The notes: generated by a model not told the origin, from the sequence alone. DNA of 64,000 nucleotides from Bradyrhizobium diazoefficiens (GCF_018131185.1 NZ_JAFCJE010000006.1:186001-250000); one strand, 5' to 3'; shown: positions 1 to 8,633, counted from the first letter of the stretch. Translations and numbers: made by a program.

Positions 1-642
1 CCAGGAAGTCGTCGAAGCCGGTAAAGCCCTCGTTGTTCCAGTGGAACTGCTGGTCGGTGCGCTGCAGGAAGCCGTGCCTGGCGAGCAGCTTCCATTCGGC
101 TTCGGGCGCGAAGGTGACGTGGACGGAGGAGGCCTTGCTGACGCCGCACAGCGCCACCAGCCCGCTCGCCAGAGCCTCCATGATGAGCTCGCGATCCACG
201 CCGTCGCGGACCAGCAGCCGCGGCCCGGTTGCCGGGGTGAACGGAACCGAGACCTGGAGCTTCGGATAATAGCGCCCGCCGGCGCGCTCATAGGCGTCCG
301 CCCAGCCGCGGTCGAAGACGTACTCTCCTTGCGAATGGGATTTCAGATAGCAGGGCACGACGCCGGCGACGCGGCCATCGAGCTTCGCCACGAGATGCCG
401 GGGCCCCCAGCCGGTGCGGATGGTCGCCGAACCCGATGTCTCGACGGCGGACAGAAATGCGTGGGAGACGAAGGGGTTATAGGCGGGTTTTGAGAGACCA
501 AGGGAATCGTCTGCAAGTGCGGATGAGGTTCCGTTGCCAGCCTCATGGCACCGCCCGGCGGGATTGGCGCAGGCGTCCCACTCCTCCGGTGACACATTGC
601 CTATCGAAGGTACGGCCTCGAGCGTGATGTCGGATGATGCCA
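1..642 (-). CDS. GNAT/FemAB-like N-acyltransferase (DUF482 family), 3' end cut by window
   Basis: Reverse-strand frame that opens at an ATG (complement of 640-642) and runs off the left edge, so about 213 residues are visible and the C-terminus is missing. The translation begins MASSDITLEAVPS and contains NPFVSHAFLSAVE, the run GVVPCYLKSHSQGEYVFD and YYPKLQVSVPFTP. These match what I know of the predicted N-acyltransferase family COG3146 (DUF482), a relative of FemAB and GNAT enzymes; the acyl acceptor is unknown. It lies downstream of the GDPD and RidA genes on the same strand, a grouping I recall from other rhizobia. Family is fairly sure, function is not. Confidence 0.75.
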
Positions 643-697
643 TCGACCCCCAAGATCGTGCATTGCAGCAGCGACTTCAAGGGGGTGGAGGGTACGC

Positions 698-776
698 CCT
701 CGTGCCCTGGACGCGGCACAGCGCTCCTTCGGCTCTGCGCCGCAACGCTGCGCGTTGCACCTTGTCCGGGACACGG
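698..776. repeat. Palindromic intergenic repeat (CGTGCCC-GGACGCG type)
   Basis: The GDPD/acyltransferase gap holds a short element bounded by cctcgtgccctggacgcg and its near-inverse gtccgggacacgggcag, with smaller inner inversions around gcgccgcaacgctgcgcg. The same outer arms recur at 16423-16560. Such elements are common between genes in Bradyrhizobium and Rhodopseudomonas. It sits between two genes on the same strand and could form an RNA hairpin between them. Confidence 0.6.
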
Positions 777-783
777 GCAGGGC

Positions 784-1530
784 CTACGGCACGAACCCCT
801 CGAAGATCATCTGATCCGCATGCTGCCCGACCCGCGTCCGCTGCTCGGGCGTCCGCACGGTCCATCCCAGCAGGGCGCAGCCGAAGACGTTGCGGGCGAT
901 CCAGGGGGCGGGGGCCGGGAGGTCGTCGACCCGAAAGGCGACGAAGTGGGGCTGGGTCCGGAGGCCGTGGCGCAGATACAGCATGCTGTCGCGCTGCTCC
1001 TGACTCAGTTTGGCCCAGTAATCGTCCTCATAGGTCCGCTGCGCGACGATGCCGCGCGGGCGGCCCGGCAACAGCTCGCGCAGCGCCAGCACCTGATCTG
1101 GATCGAAGGACATGCCGACCGCCGGCCCATCATAGGACGCCAGCACCTCCGCCATCCGTTTCACCAGCTTGCGGTCGCCGCCAAAATGGCTCTTCACCTC
1201 GATCACCAGCGGGACGCGGCCGGCGACGAGGGCGCAGAGGTCGCTGAGCGACATCATTCGCTCCGGCGTGTCCTTGAACTTGATCGCCTTCAACTCCGCC
1301 GCGGTCTTTTCGACCACCTCGCCGGACGCCTCGGTGAGGCGGCCGAGGGCATGGTCGTGATGCACCATGGCCTCGCCGTCGGCGGAGAGCTGGATATCGA
1401 CCTCGATCGAGAAATTGCCTGCGATCGCAGCCTGCACGGCGCCCGGCATGTTTTCGACAATGCCGCGCGAAATGTCGTGCAGGCCGCGATGGGCGACCGG
1501 CCGGGCTGTCAGCCAATCCGGAGCGCGCAT
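784..1530 (-). CDS. Glycerophosphodiester phosphodiesterase
   Basis: 248 residues, the usual size of a bacterial GDPD domain protein. These TIM-barrel enzymes hydrolyse glycerophosphodiesters, the deacylated phospholipid headgroups, to glycerol 3-phosphate and an alcohol. The catalytic signature is visible: the HRG motif at residues 14-16, the acidic pair in IEVDIQ (E43, D45) and the HHD at 57-59, plus VIEVK further along. No signal peptide is seen, so it is probably cytoplasmic, like UgpQ. The start is only 5 bp after the RidA stop, so the two are probably co-transcribed, with the acyltransferase downstream. Substrate preference cannot be read from sequence. Confidence 0.88.
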   Translation of the reverse strand: MRAPDWLTARPVAHRGLHDISRGIVENMPGAVQAAIAGNFSIEVDIQLSADGEAMVHHDHALGRLTEASGEVVEKTAAELKAIKFKDTPERMMSLSDLCALVAGRVPLVIEVKSHFGGDRKLVKRMAEVLASYDGPAVGMSFDPDQVLALRELLPGRPRGIVAQRTYEDDYWAKLSQEQRDSMLYLRHGLRTQPHFVAFRVDDLPAPAPWIARNVFGCALLGWTVRTPEQRTRVGQHADQMIFEGFVP

Positions 1531-1535
1531 CCGCC

Positions 1536-2003
1536 TCAGGCGACCTCGAACACGCCGTCGACCTCGACCGCCGCATCGGCGGGCAGCGAGGCGACGCCGA
1601 CGGTGGTGCGGGCATGGCGGCCCTTGTCACCGAAGGCGGCGACCATCAGGTCGGACGCGCCGTTCAGCACCTTCGGCCCGTCCAGGAAGTCCGGCGCCGA
1701 GTTGATGAAGCCGCCGAGGCGCACCACCCGCACAACCTTGTCGAGGTCGCCAAGCGCGGCCTTGACCTGGGCGAGCAAATTGACCGCGCAGCCGCGCGCG
1801 GCCGCAGCGCCGTCCTCGATGGAGACGCCGGCACCCAGCTTGCCCTTGGCGATCAGCTTGCCGGCGGGATCGAAGCAGACCTGGCCGGAGACGAACAGCA
1901 GATTACCGGTGCGCACGAACGGCACGTAGTTGGCAACGGGCGTGGGGGCCTCGTGCAGCTTGATGCCCTGTTCCGCCAGCTTTTGCTCGACCGTGCCCGC
2001 CAT
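1536..2003 (-). CDS. RidA family protein (YjgF/YER057c/UK114), longer type
   Basis: 155 residues starting MAGTVEQKLAEQGIKL; the start at 2003 was chosen over upstream in-frame ATGs because a GAGGT ribosome-binding site sits just before it and the family profile begins there. RidA proteins hydrolyse reactive enamine/imine intermediates made by PLP enzymes. Visible family features are NLLFVSGQVCFD near the N-terminus and the C-terminal run VGVASLPADAAVEVDGVFEVA split across the trimer interface. This longer subgroup often lacks the catalytic Arg of canonical RidA, so deaminase activity is not assured. First gene of a probable RidA-GDPD-acyltransferase operon. Confidence 0.85.
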   Translation of the reverse strand: MAGTVEQKLAEQGIKLHEAPTPVANYVPFVRTGNLLFVSGQVCFDPAGKLIAKGKLGAGVSIEDGAAAARGCAVNLLAQVKAALGDLDKVVRVVRLGGFINSAPDFLDGPKVLNGASDLMVAAFGDKGRHARTTVGVASLPADAAVEVDGVFEVA

Positions 2004-2234
2004 GTTCGACCTCGTTGTCCAGAAAAACATTCGCCCCGGCGTCCGCAAAGGCAGCCGGCGCGCCCTGTTTCGCCCATCGGACCGCCACATGCAAGCAACC
2101 GAAGGGGCCGTATTTTGTTGAGGTCGGGCAGCAGGTTCAACGCACGGGCCGCAACTTTACGTGAAACGGCCTCAGTTGCGACGCAATGGAACGGTCATTA
2201 AAATGCCGAATCTGCGTTTCCCTAGGGATGAGAC

Positions 2235-3080
2235 ATGGTGCACCTTTTCCGGACATCGCTCGGTGTGATGGCGCTCGCCGCGGCCACTGTCGGCCTTGGC
2301 GGCGGGGCCCAGGCCGCCAACGGTCCGTTCCTTCCGCATCAGGCGCTCTATGATCTCAGCCTCGTGAAATCGCGCTCCAACTCGGTCAACAGCGCCCGCG
2401 GCCGCATCCTCTACAATTTCGCGGGGAACGCCTGCGAGGGCTATACTTCCGAATTCCGCCAGGTCTCCGAGCTCGACAGCGGCGAGGGCAAGGTCACGCT
2501 CAGCGACCTCCGTTCCAATTCCTGGGAGGATGCCGCCGGCAAGAGCTACCGCTTCAAGATCGAGACGCGCATGAACGAGACCGATGCCGGCCGCGTCGAC
2601 GGTTCCGCCGAGCGCGACGGCGACCACATCAACGTCAAGCTGAAGCTGCCGGCGCCGAAGACTTTCACGCTCGACGGCAGCATTGTGTTCCCGACCGAGC
2701 AGATCCAGCGCATCATCGCAGCCGCCAAGGACGGCAAGTCGCTGCTCGAGCTTTCCGTCTATGACGGCTCCGACGACGGCCAGAAGGTCTACAACACGCT
2801 GACCGTGATCGGCCAGCCGATCCCAGCCGACCGCGCCACGGCGTCCGACCCCTCGACCGCGGACGAGCACATGAAATCGCTCAAACGCTGGCCCGTCACC
2901 GTCAGCTATTTCGATCGCGACGCCCAGCAGAAGGAAGGCGAGCAGACGCCGATCTATGCGATGGCGTTCGAGCTCTACGAGAACGGCGTCTCGCGTCAGC
3001 TCGTGCTCGACTACAACGATTTCGTCATCTCCGGCGCGATGGGCAAGTTCGACGTTAAGGACAGCAAGCCTTGTAATTGA
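2235..3080 (+). CDS. eipB: EipB family periplasmic protein (DUF1849)
   Basis: 281 residues with an N-terminal signal peptide: a hydrophobic run about residues 8-24 followed by AQA|ANG near residue 27. EipB-type proteins (formerly DUF1849) are periplasmic beta-spiral proteins needed for envelope integrity in Brucella. Family marks seen here are FLPHQALYDLSL right after the signal peptide, LYNFAGNACEGYTSEFR, and FELYENGVSRQLVLDY near the end. Two Cys remain in the mature protein, one in NACEG and one two residues from the C-terminus (KPCN), placed as in the conserved EipB disulfide. It stands alone between two RidA-family genes. The symbol is given by family likeness only. Confidence 0.85.
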   Translation: MVHLFRTSLGVMALAAATVGLGGGAQAANGPFLPHQALYDLSLVKSRSNSVNSARGRILYNFAGNACEGYTSEFRQVSELDSGEGKVTLSDLRSNSWEDAAGKSYRFKIETRMNETDAGRVDGSAERDGDHINVKLKLPAPKTFTLDGSIVFPTEQIQRIIAAAKDGKSLLELSVYDGSDDGQKVYNTLTVIGQPIPADRATASDPSTADEHMKSLKRWPVTVSYFDRDAQQKEGEQTPIYAMAFELYENGVSRQLVLDYNDFVISGAMGKFDVKDSKPCN

Positions 3081-3125
3081 AGGGCGCGTCCCGGGGGCGC
3101 GCACCGCGCACTCCACTCCTTCACC

Positions 3126-3241
3126 GTCCCCCTGAGGTGGCCGCTTCTTCAGCGGCCCTCGAAGGGCGACGGCCCGGATCTCGCAGCGTGCCCGCTCATC
3201 CTTTCGAGGCTCGCCGAAGAAGCGAGCACCTCAGGATGACG
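3126..3241. repeat. Palindromic intergenic repeat (CCTGAGGTG type)
   Basis: Between eipB and the second RidA gene. The left arm ccccctgaggtggccgc and the right arm gcgagcacctcaggatgac are inverted copies around an inner inversion (ggccctcgaagggcgacgg and cctttcgaggctcgcc). This pattern is a familiar dispersed repeat of Bradyrhizobium genomes. No gene is visible in it. It may also work as the eipB transcript's 3' structure. Confidence 0.65.
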
Positions 3242-3330
3242 GAGCGGCGACAGCGCCCGTGGCATCTAGCTCTCGTCACACTCTCCAGCTACGCTCCCTC
3301 CCAACCACAAACATCCGGGAGGCAAGCACC

Positions 3331-3732
3331 ATGCCCAAGCTCGATCATCTCCGTCCCAGCGGCCTGCATCACAATCCCGCTTATTCCCACGTCGTGACGG
3401 CGACCGGCGCGCGGACCATCTACATCTCCGGCCAGGTATCCGTGGACGAGGAAGGACGCATCGTCGGCGAGGGCGATATTGCCGCGCAGACGACGCAGGT
3501 GATGCAGAATCTCGGTCACGCGTTGAAGGCGGCGGGCGCGACCTATTCCAACATCGTCAAGATCACGACCTTCGTCGTGAACTACAAGCCGGAGCTGCGC
3601 CCCATCATCGGCAAGGCCCGCTCCGCCTTCTTCGAGGGCATGGAGCCGCCGGCCTCCACGCTGGTCGGCGTCTCCGCGCTCGCGGCGCCGGAATGGCTGA
3701 TCGAGATCGAGGCGGTGGCGGTCGCGGATTGA
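3331..3732 (+). CDS. RidA family protein (reactive intermediate/imine deaminase-like)
   Basis: 133 residues from the ATG at 3331, which has a GGGAGG ribosome-binding site 8 nt upstream; this start gives a normal RidA length. The sequence shows TIYISGQVSVDEEGRIVGEGD, the LKAAGATYSNIVKITTFVV core and a C-terminal SALAAPEWLIEIEAVAVAD, all as in YjgF-like trimeric proteins. The role by family is clearing enamine/imine by-products of PLP enzymes or a related small-molecule hydrolysis. It is a monocistronic gene convergent with the ACT-domain gene, and it is a distinct subfamily from the RidA paralogue at 1536-2003. Confidence 0.85.
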   Translation: MPKLDHLRPSGLHHNPAYSHVVTATGARTIYISGQVSVDEEGRIVGEGDIAAQTTQVMQNLGHALKAAGATYSNIVKITTFVVNYKPELRPIIGKARSAFFEGMEPPASTLVGVSALAAPEWLIEIEAVAVAD

Positions 3733-3739
3733 ACCCGGC

Positions 3740-4147
3740 CTACGCTGACGTAGGCTTGGACATCCCTTGCAGGACCGCCATTGCCTCGTCGGCCCTGTCC
3801 GCCGGCACAAAGAGGTGATCGTGATGGAAGGCCGAAACGGCATTCACGCTGATGCCGGCTTCGGCCAGACGTGACGTGACGGCCGCCAGAAAGCCCACCG
3901 CGTCGAGTGCGGAGTGAACCGTCAGAGTTATCAGGCGCGAGGCAAAGGCGTAGCGCAGTCCCGCGCGCTTGGCGTCTTCACGCCGCATCACAAGTGTCGT
4001 GCCTTCACGCTCCCGGAACGTCAGTTGCGGGCGGATGGAATCCGGCACGAGCTGATCGCGCGCAACGGTGCAGAACACGAAGATGTCCGGGTGCAGCTCC
4101 GGTTTCATGTCCTTCAACAGGGCGTTGAGATCGAGCTCACCGGCCAC
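3740..4147 (-). CDS. ACT domain-containing protein (COG3602 type)
   Basis: 135 residues. The N-terminal part contains LLKDMKPELHPDIFVFCT and the centre LTFREREGTTLVMRREDA, followed by an ACT-like fold segment ITLTVHSALDAVGFLAAVTSRLAEAGISVN. ACT domains bind small ligands, often amino acids, in a regulatory way. This matches a family of stand-alone proteins with two ACT-like units and no catalytic partner. It is convergent with the RidA gene 7 bp away and divergent from the DUF4269 gene. The ligand and the regulated enzyme are unknown. Confidence 0.8.
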   Translation of the reverse strand: MAGELDLNALLKDMKPELHPDIFVFCTVARDQLVPDSIRPQLTFREREGTTLVMRREDAKRAGLRYAFASRLITLTVHSALDAVGFLAAVTSRLAEAGISVNAVSAFHHDHLFVPADRADEAMAVLQGMSKPTSA

Positions 4148-4213
4148 GGCGCGTTGCCTTTCCGCGGATGACTTCGCAATCCAGCGACAGTAATCGGTGC
4201 TATACGGAGCGCA

Positions 4214-4777
4214 ATGGATTATGAAGCTGCAATCGATAGCTCAGGCGTGTTGCAGACGCTGCTTGCGTTCGACCCGCGTGTCGTCGGCACGCTTCCGCTC
4301 GGGCTTGCGGTGCCGGGCAGCGACGTGGATATCGTCTGTCATGCCTTCGATCCCGTCGCCTTTTCCGAGGTGATCTGGCGACGCTATCAGGCCTGCGATG
4401 ACTTCCTGCTCTATCAGTGGACGTCTGCCGGACGCCCGGTGATCGCCCGTTTCGCGTGGGGCGGATGGCCGTTCGAGATATTCGGAGCTCAACGGTCGGT
4501 CGACGAGCAGCAAGGATGGCTGCATTTCGAGATCGAACAAAGACTGCTGGCGCTCGACGACGGTCGCCTGCGCGACGCCGTCATTCGGCTGAGATCGCGG
4601 GGTGCAAAGACCGAGCCGGCATTCGCCGCCGTGCTCGGGATCGGCGGGGACCCTTATCGCGGGCTGCTCGATCTCGTCCACGAGACGGACGATCAATTGC
4701 GGGTGCGGCTGCAGGGGGTGCGACGACAGCTCGCGATCGATCGAGACGATCATTCCTGCGCTTTCGGCCCGTCATAG
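4214..4777 (+). CDS. DUF4269 domain-containing protein, nucleotidyltransferase-like
   Basis: 187 residues. Early in the protein GTLPLGLAVPGSDVDIVCHA has the G-(S/L)-x8-D-x-D pattern of the nucleotidyltransferase fold, and the family is DUF4269 by general resemblance (FEIFGAQRSVDEQQGWLHF, LLDLVHETDDQL). The exact reaction is unknown; relatives are proposed minimal nucleotidyltransferases. The 3' end overlaps the 3' end of dinB by 28 bp in convergent orientation, so both coding ends share DNA. The start has little competition, since the next upstream gene is divergent. Confidence 0.75.
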   Translation: MDYEAAIDSSGVLQTLLAFDPRVVGTLPLGLAVPGSDVDIVCHAFDPVAFSEVIWRRYQACDDFLLYQWTSAGRPVIARFAWGGWPFEIFGAQRSVDEQQGWLHFEIEQRLLALDDGRLRDAVIRLRSRGAKTEPAFAAVLGIGGDPYRGLLDLVHETDDQLRVRLQGVRRQLAIDRDDHSCAFGPS

Positions 4778-6036
4778 GCAATCCCGCGGATCACCGCGGC
4801 GCTGCCGAACTTCTTGCGCAGGCTGTCCACCGCGCGCTCGGCATGGGCGGCGCGGCGGTCGAGCATGTCGGTGTCGTCGCCGGCCGAGCCGTCGCGCAGC
4901 GCGCTGACGCCGGCGCCCATCAGGCGGAAGGCGGTGCCGTCGATCTCTTTCGCCAGCATCTCGCGGCAGATCGCAAAGATCTTGGCGGCGAGCTGGGTTG
5001 GGGCTGTGATCGACTGCGAGCGGGTGCGCTGGCGGAAATCGGCGGTCTTCAGCTTCAGCGTGACGGTCGTGCCGGCGAGTTCGCTGCTCTTGAGCCGCGA
5101 CGACGTCTTTTCGCACAGCCGCCACAAGATCTTCTCCAGCGTCGCGAAATCGCGGATGTCGCTCTCGAAGGTGGTTTCGCTGGAAATCGTCTTGGCGCCG
5201 CGATCTGGTTCGACCCGGCGGTCATCAATGCCGCGCGCGAGCCGCCACAGCCTGCGGCCGTCGCTTGGAAACTGGCGCATCATCTCGATTTCGTCGGCCT
5301 TCTGCAGGTCGGCGATGATGCGGAAGCCGCGCTGCACGAGGCGCTCCTGCGTGGCCGGACCGACGCCGAAGATGAAGCCGACCGGCTTGTCCGCCAGCAT
5401 CGCGCGCGCTTCCTCCTGGTCGAGCGTGGCAAAGCCGCGCGGCTTGTCGAGGTCGGAGGCGATCTTGGCCAGGAACTTGTTGCAGGACAGGCCGACCGAG
5501 ACGGAGACGCCGACGTCGCGCTCGACCTCACGGGCAAAGCGCGCCAGCACCTTTGCCGGGATCATGCCGTGGACCCGCTCGGTGCCGGAGAGATCGAGGA
5601 AGGCCTCGTCGATCGAGAGCGGCTCGACCAGCGGCGTCAGCGCCTGCATGGCCTGGCGCACCTGCCGGCCGACGCGGACGTACTTCGCCATGTCGGGCGG
5701 GATCACCGTCGCATGCGGGCAGGCTTCGAGTGCCTTGAACATCGGCATGGCGGAGCGCACACCATAGGTGCGGGCGATGTAGCAGGCAGCCGACACCACG
5801 CCGCGCTTGCCGCCGCCGATGATGACGGGCTTGTCGGCGATATACGGGTTATCCCGCTTCTCGACCGTCGCATAGAAGGCGTCGCAGTCGATATGGGCGA
5901 TGTTCAGCGCAGACAGCGCCCGGTGGCGAACCAGGCGGGGGGAACCACAGGCCGAGCAGCGCCGCACGCCCATATCCAGGTCGGCCAGACAATCCCGGCA
6001 GAAGCAGCGGGGCCCGGCCGGATCGGGGACGGTCAC
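4750..6036 (-). CDS. dinB: DNA polymerase IV (Y-family translesion polymerase)
   Basis: 428 residues. Pol IV copies past damaged bases with low fidelity and without proofreading. The palm motifs are present: HIDCDAFYATVEK near residue 48 and PLSIDEAFLDLSG near residue 150, which provide the catalytic acidic residues, then the helix-hairpin-helix region (VGPATQERLVQRG) and the little-finger domain (ISSETTFESD). The N-terminal 40 residues are an extra module with C13-x2-C16 and C27-x2-C30, resembling a zinc ribbon, before the polymerase core starts. DUF3572 lies just upstream and its stop overlaps the dinB start by 4 bp, so the two are translationally coupled. Confidence 0.92.
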   Translation of the reverse strand: MTVPDPAGPRCFCRDCLADLDMGVRRCSACGSPRLVRHRALSALNIAHIDCDAFYATVEKRDNPYIADKPVIIGGGKRGVVSAACYIARTYGVRSAMPMFKALEACPHATVIPPDMAKYVRVGRQVRQAMQALTPLVEPLSIDEAFLDLSGTERVHGMIPAKVLARFAREVERDVGVSVSVGLSCNKFLAKIASDLDKPRGFATLDQEEARAMLADKPVGFIFGVGPATQERLVQRGFRIIADLQKADEIEMMRQFPSDGRRLWRLARGIDDRRVEPDRGAKTISSETTFESDIRDFATLEKILWRLCEKTSSRLKSSELAGTTVTLKLKTADFRQRTRSQSITAPTQLAAKIFAICREMLAKEIDGTAFRLMGAGVSALRDGSAGDDTDMLDRRAAHAERAVDSLRKKFGSAAVIRGIAYDGPKAQE

Positions 6037-6344
6037 GGCACGTCACGCTCCCAGGAGGGGTCGCCGAGCGCGTCGCCGAGGACCTGCCGCGCAGCGGCAA
6101 CGTTGGTCGGGTGCAGGTCCGCGGAGCTGGCAAAGGCCTTCACAGTGGCGTCATCGCGCAGCACGAAATCGAGCAGGCTGAGCAGGAAATTGGGGTCGGA
6201 GGCGGCATTGCGCAGGGTCTCCGGACCGACCCCTGTCTCGGCCAAGAACAGGCCCAGCCGCTCGGGCTCGCTTGCGACAAAGGACAGGGCCTGAATCGCA
6301 ACGATTTCAGCGACTTCGCGAGGGTTGTGAACAGGCTTTTTCAC
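6033..6344 (-). CDS. DUF3572 family protein
   Basis: 103 residues, mostly helical by composition: EVAEIVAIQALSFVASEPERL, then GPETLRNAASDPNFLLSLLDFVL and NVAAARQVLGDAL. This matches the alphaproteobacterial DUF3572 family, which I know as a small protein commonly found beside divK or dinB. It has no known function, signal peptide or membrane segment. It ends with an ATGA-type overlap into dinB, and divK is divergent across a 242-bp gap, so it may share control with the polymerase. Confidence 0.82.
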   Translation of the reverse strand: MKKPVHNPREVAEIVAIQALSFVASEPERLGLFLAETGVGPETLRNAASDPNFLLSLLDFVLRDDATVKAFASSADLHPTNVAAARQVLGDALGDPSWERDVP

Positions 6345-6586
6345 GAGGCCGGTTTGCCTTTCCGTTAACTTTCAGTGTCTACTTTGGAATCATCATGCCC
6401 GAGTCTCGTCCGTGAGTCTTCCGGCCCCAGGCAAGCAACTGGAAACCACATCGTAGAAAGTCGACCCTCGGGTTTAACGAAACTCGAGCGAATCTGAGGC
6501 TAGTTTGAATCCAGTTTTCGAAGCGCCGGCGAGCGGCGCCTGAGGCGTCACATGTATCGGTCCTTTGGACCAATCAGGAGGGCGGG

Positions 6587-6952
6587 ATGGCTAAGACCGT
6601 CCTGATCGTGGAAGACAACGAGCTCAACATGAAGCTCTTCCGCGACCTGTTGGAGGCGCACGGCTACCAGACCTCCGGCACCAGCAACGGTTACGAGGCG
6701 CTCGACCTCGTGCGCAAGATGCGGCCCGACCTCGTGCTGATGGATATCCAATTGCCGCAGGTCTCCGGCCTCGAGGTGACGCGCTGGATCAAGGACGATC
6801 CGGAGCTGCGCGCCATTCCCGTCGTCGCGGTCACGGCGTTCGCGATGAAGGGCGACGAAGAGCGCATCCGCGAGGGCGGCTGCGAAGCCTATTTGTCAAA
6901 GCCGATATCGGTCGGCAAATTCATCGAGACGGTCCGGCGTTTTATCGGATAG
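6587..6952 (+). CDS. divK: Single-domain response regulator DivK
   Basis: 121 residues, only a receiver domain. DivK relays phosphate between the PleC/DivJ kinases and the CckA-ChpT-CtrA pathway that drives the alphaproteobacterial cell cycle. The acidic pocket (VEDNELN at 8-14), phospho-acceptor D53 in LVLMDIQLP, the T in AVTAFA and the K in YLSKPIS are all present. A GGAGGGCGGG ribosome-binding site precedes the ATG. The gene is followed 14 bp later by pleD, the classic divK-pleD operon. No unambiguous CtrA box (TTAA-N7-TTAA) was found in the 242-bp upstream gap. Confidence 0.95.
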   Translation: MAKTVLIVEDNELNMKLFRDLLEAHGYQTSGTSNGYEALDLVRKMRPDLVLMDIQLPQVSGLEVTRWIKDDPELRAIPVVAVTAFAMKGDEERIREGGCEAYLSKPISVGKFIETVRRFIG

Positions 6953-6966
6953 GAAGTGAGTTCACA

Positions 6967-8340
6967 GTGTCCGCGCGTATCCTGGTTGTCGATGACGTTC
7001 CTGCCAACGTCAAACTCCTCGAAGCCCGCCTGTCCGCCGAATATTTCGACGTGATGACCGCCGCGAATGGCACCGAGGCGCTCGCGATCAGCCGGCGCGC
7101 CGAATGCGACATCATCCTGCTCGACGTGATGATGCCCGACATGGACGGCTTCGAGGTCTGCCGTCGCCTCAAGACCGATCCGGCCACGCATCACATTCCC
7201 GTCGTCATGGTGACGGCGCTCGACAGTCCCTCCGACCGCAACCGCGGGCTCGAGGCCGGCGCCGATGATTTCCTCACAAAACCCGTCTCCGACGTCGTGC
7301 TGATCGCGCGCGTGCGCTCGCTGACGCGGCTGAAGATGATGACGGACGAGCTGCGCATGCGCGCGATCACCTCGCTCGAGATCGGCATGCAGGCGCCCGA
7401 GCGCAGCGCCATCTCCGACACCGGCAAGGGCGGCCGCGTCCTGCTGGTCGACGACCGTCAGTCCTCCTACGAGCGGCTGGCGACGATCCTCGCCGCCGAG
7501 CACACCATCGATGTCGAGCCGAACCCGTCGGAGGCGCTGTTCCACGCCGCCGAGGGCAATTACGATCTCCTGATTGTCTCGCTCGACCTCAACAATTTCG
7601 ACGGCCTGAGACTCTGCAGCCAGGCTCGCTCGCTGGAGCGTACGCGCCACGTGCCGATCCTGGCGATAGCCGACCCCGAGAACTCGACGCGGCTGCTCCG
7701 TGGCCTCGAGATCGGCGTCAACGACTATTTGCTGCGTCCCATCGACAAGATCGAGCTCCTGGCGCGCGCCCGCACCCAGATCCGCCGCCGCCGCTACACC
7801 GATCATCTCCGCGACAACGTGCAGAACTCGATCGAGATGGCGATCACCGACGCGCTCACCGGCCTGCACAATCGCCGCTACATGGAGAGCCATCTGGCGA
7901 CACTGGCAGAGCAGGCTGCAGCCCGCGGCAAGCCGCTGGCGCTGATGATCCTGGACATCGACTTCTTCAAGTCGATTAACGACAATTACGGCCACGACGC
8001 CGGCGACGACGTGCTGCGCGAATTCGCCGTGCGGGTGCGCAAGTCGATCCGCGGCATTGATCTCGCCTGCCGCTATGGCGGCGAGGAGTTCGTCATCGTG
8101 ATGCCCGAGACCGATCTCCATGTCGCCGGCATGGTCGCTGAGCGCCTGCGCCGCTCGATCGCGGGCGAGCCGTTTGCGATCCACAAGGGTGCCAAGCGCA
8201 TCGAGGTCACGATCTCGATCGGCCTGACCACGCTGGAGCAGAAGGGCGAGGCGGTCGCCGACGTGCTCAAGCGCGCCGACACCGCGCTGTATCGCGCCAA
8301 GCACGATGGGCGCAATCGCGTGGTGTCGCAGGCGGCGTGA
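6967..8340 (+). CDS. pleD: Diguanylate cyclase response regulator PleD
   Basis: 457 residues with a GTG start. PleD makes cyclic di-GMP on phosphorylation and controls the swarmer-to-stalked transition in Caulobacter. Order: receiver 1 (VVDDVPANVKLLE, phospho-Asp in IILLDVMMPDMDG), a second degenerate receiver from about residue 155 (LLVDDRQSSYER, no proper acceptor-site context) and a C-terminal GGDEF domain. The active-site loop reads GGEEF in CRYGGEEFVIV, and an RGID five residues ahead is a product-inhibition I-site (RxxD). All catalytic features are intact. Located 14 bp after divK, so co-transcribed. Confidence 0.94.
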   Translation: MSARILVVDDVPANVKLLEARLSAEYFDVMTAANGTEALAISRRAECDIILLDVMMPDMDGFEVCRRLKTDPATHHIPVVMVTALDSPSDRNRGLEAGADDFLTKPVSDVVLIARVRSLTRLKMMTDELRMRAITSLEIGMQAPERSAISDTGKGGRVLLVDDRQSSYERLATILAAEHTIDVEPNPSEALFHAAEGNYDLLIVSLDLNNFDGLRLCSQARSLERTRHVPILAIADPENSTRLLRGLEIGVNDYLLRPIDKIELLARARTQIRRRRYTDHLRDNVQNSIEMAITDALTGLHNRRYMESHLATLAEQAAARGKPLALMILDIDFFKSINDNYGHDAGDDVLREFAVRVRKSIRGIDLACRYGGEEFVIVMPETDLHVAGMVAERLRRSIAGEPFAIHKGAKRIEVTISIGLTTLEQKGEAVADVLKRADTALYRAKHDGRNRVVSQAA

Positions 8341-8510
8341 CGGCCGGCTTAGCAAAATTCGCGAAAACAACCCCATGCACAGTAGAAGCTGTTAGCGGGA
8401 TCAATGGGTTAGGCGGTTGGCGAAATGGCTCGCGCCGGGGCGCGGATTTTGACGCGTCGGGCAAAACAGGGGCATGTTGGTGGGATCGCAACGGTCCATC
8501 AAGCTCCGCT

Positions 8511-8611
8511 GTCATTCCCCGCGAAAGCGGGAATCCAGTACGCCGCGGCTTCTCGGTTCAATCACAATCGGCTGTGGAATACTGGTTCACCCGCTTCCGC
8601 GGGTGATGACA
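8511..8611. repeat. Palindromic intergenic repeat (GTCATTCCCGCGAAAGCGGG type)
   Basis: Within the 293-bp gap after pleD. The left arm gtcattccccgcgaaagcgg and the right arm ccgcttccgcgggtgatgac are near-perfect inverted copies, with gaatccagta and tactggttca as inner arms. This is a well-known dispersed element of Bradyrhizobium and relatives. The rest of the gap (8341-8510) holds nothing recognisable. The convergent pleD and TetR genes meet here, so the hairpin may shield each from the other's transcription. Confidence 0.7.
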
Positions 8612-8633
8612 CCGTCCGATGCGGCGACGGTGG

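Noticed and set aside
4417..6294. 625-codon open frame antisense to dinB and DUF3572
   Set aside because: It has no family resemblance and covers two clear genes on the other strand.
6345..6586. CtrA-binding site upstream of divK
   Set aside because: No TTAA-N7-TTAA motif with acceptable matches was visible.
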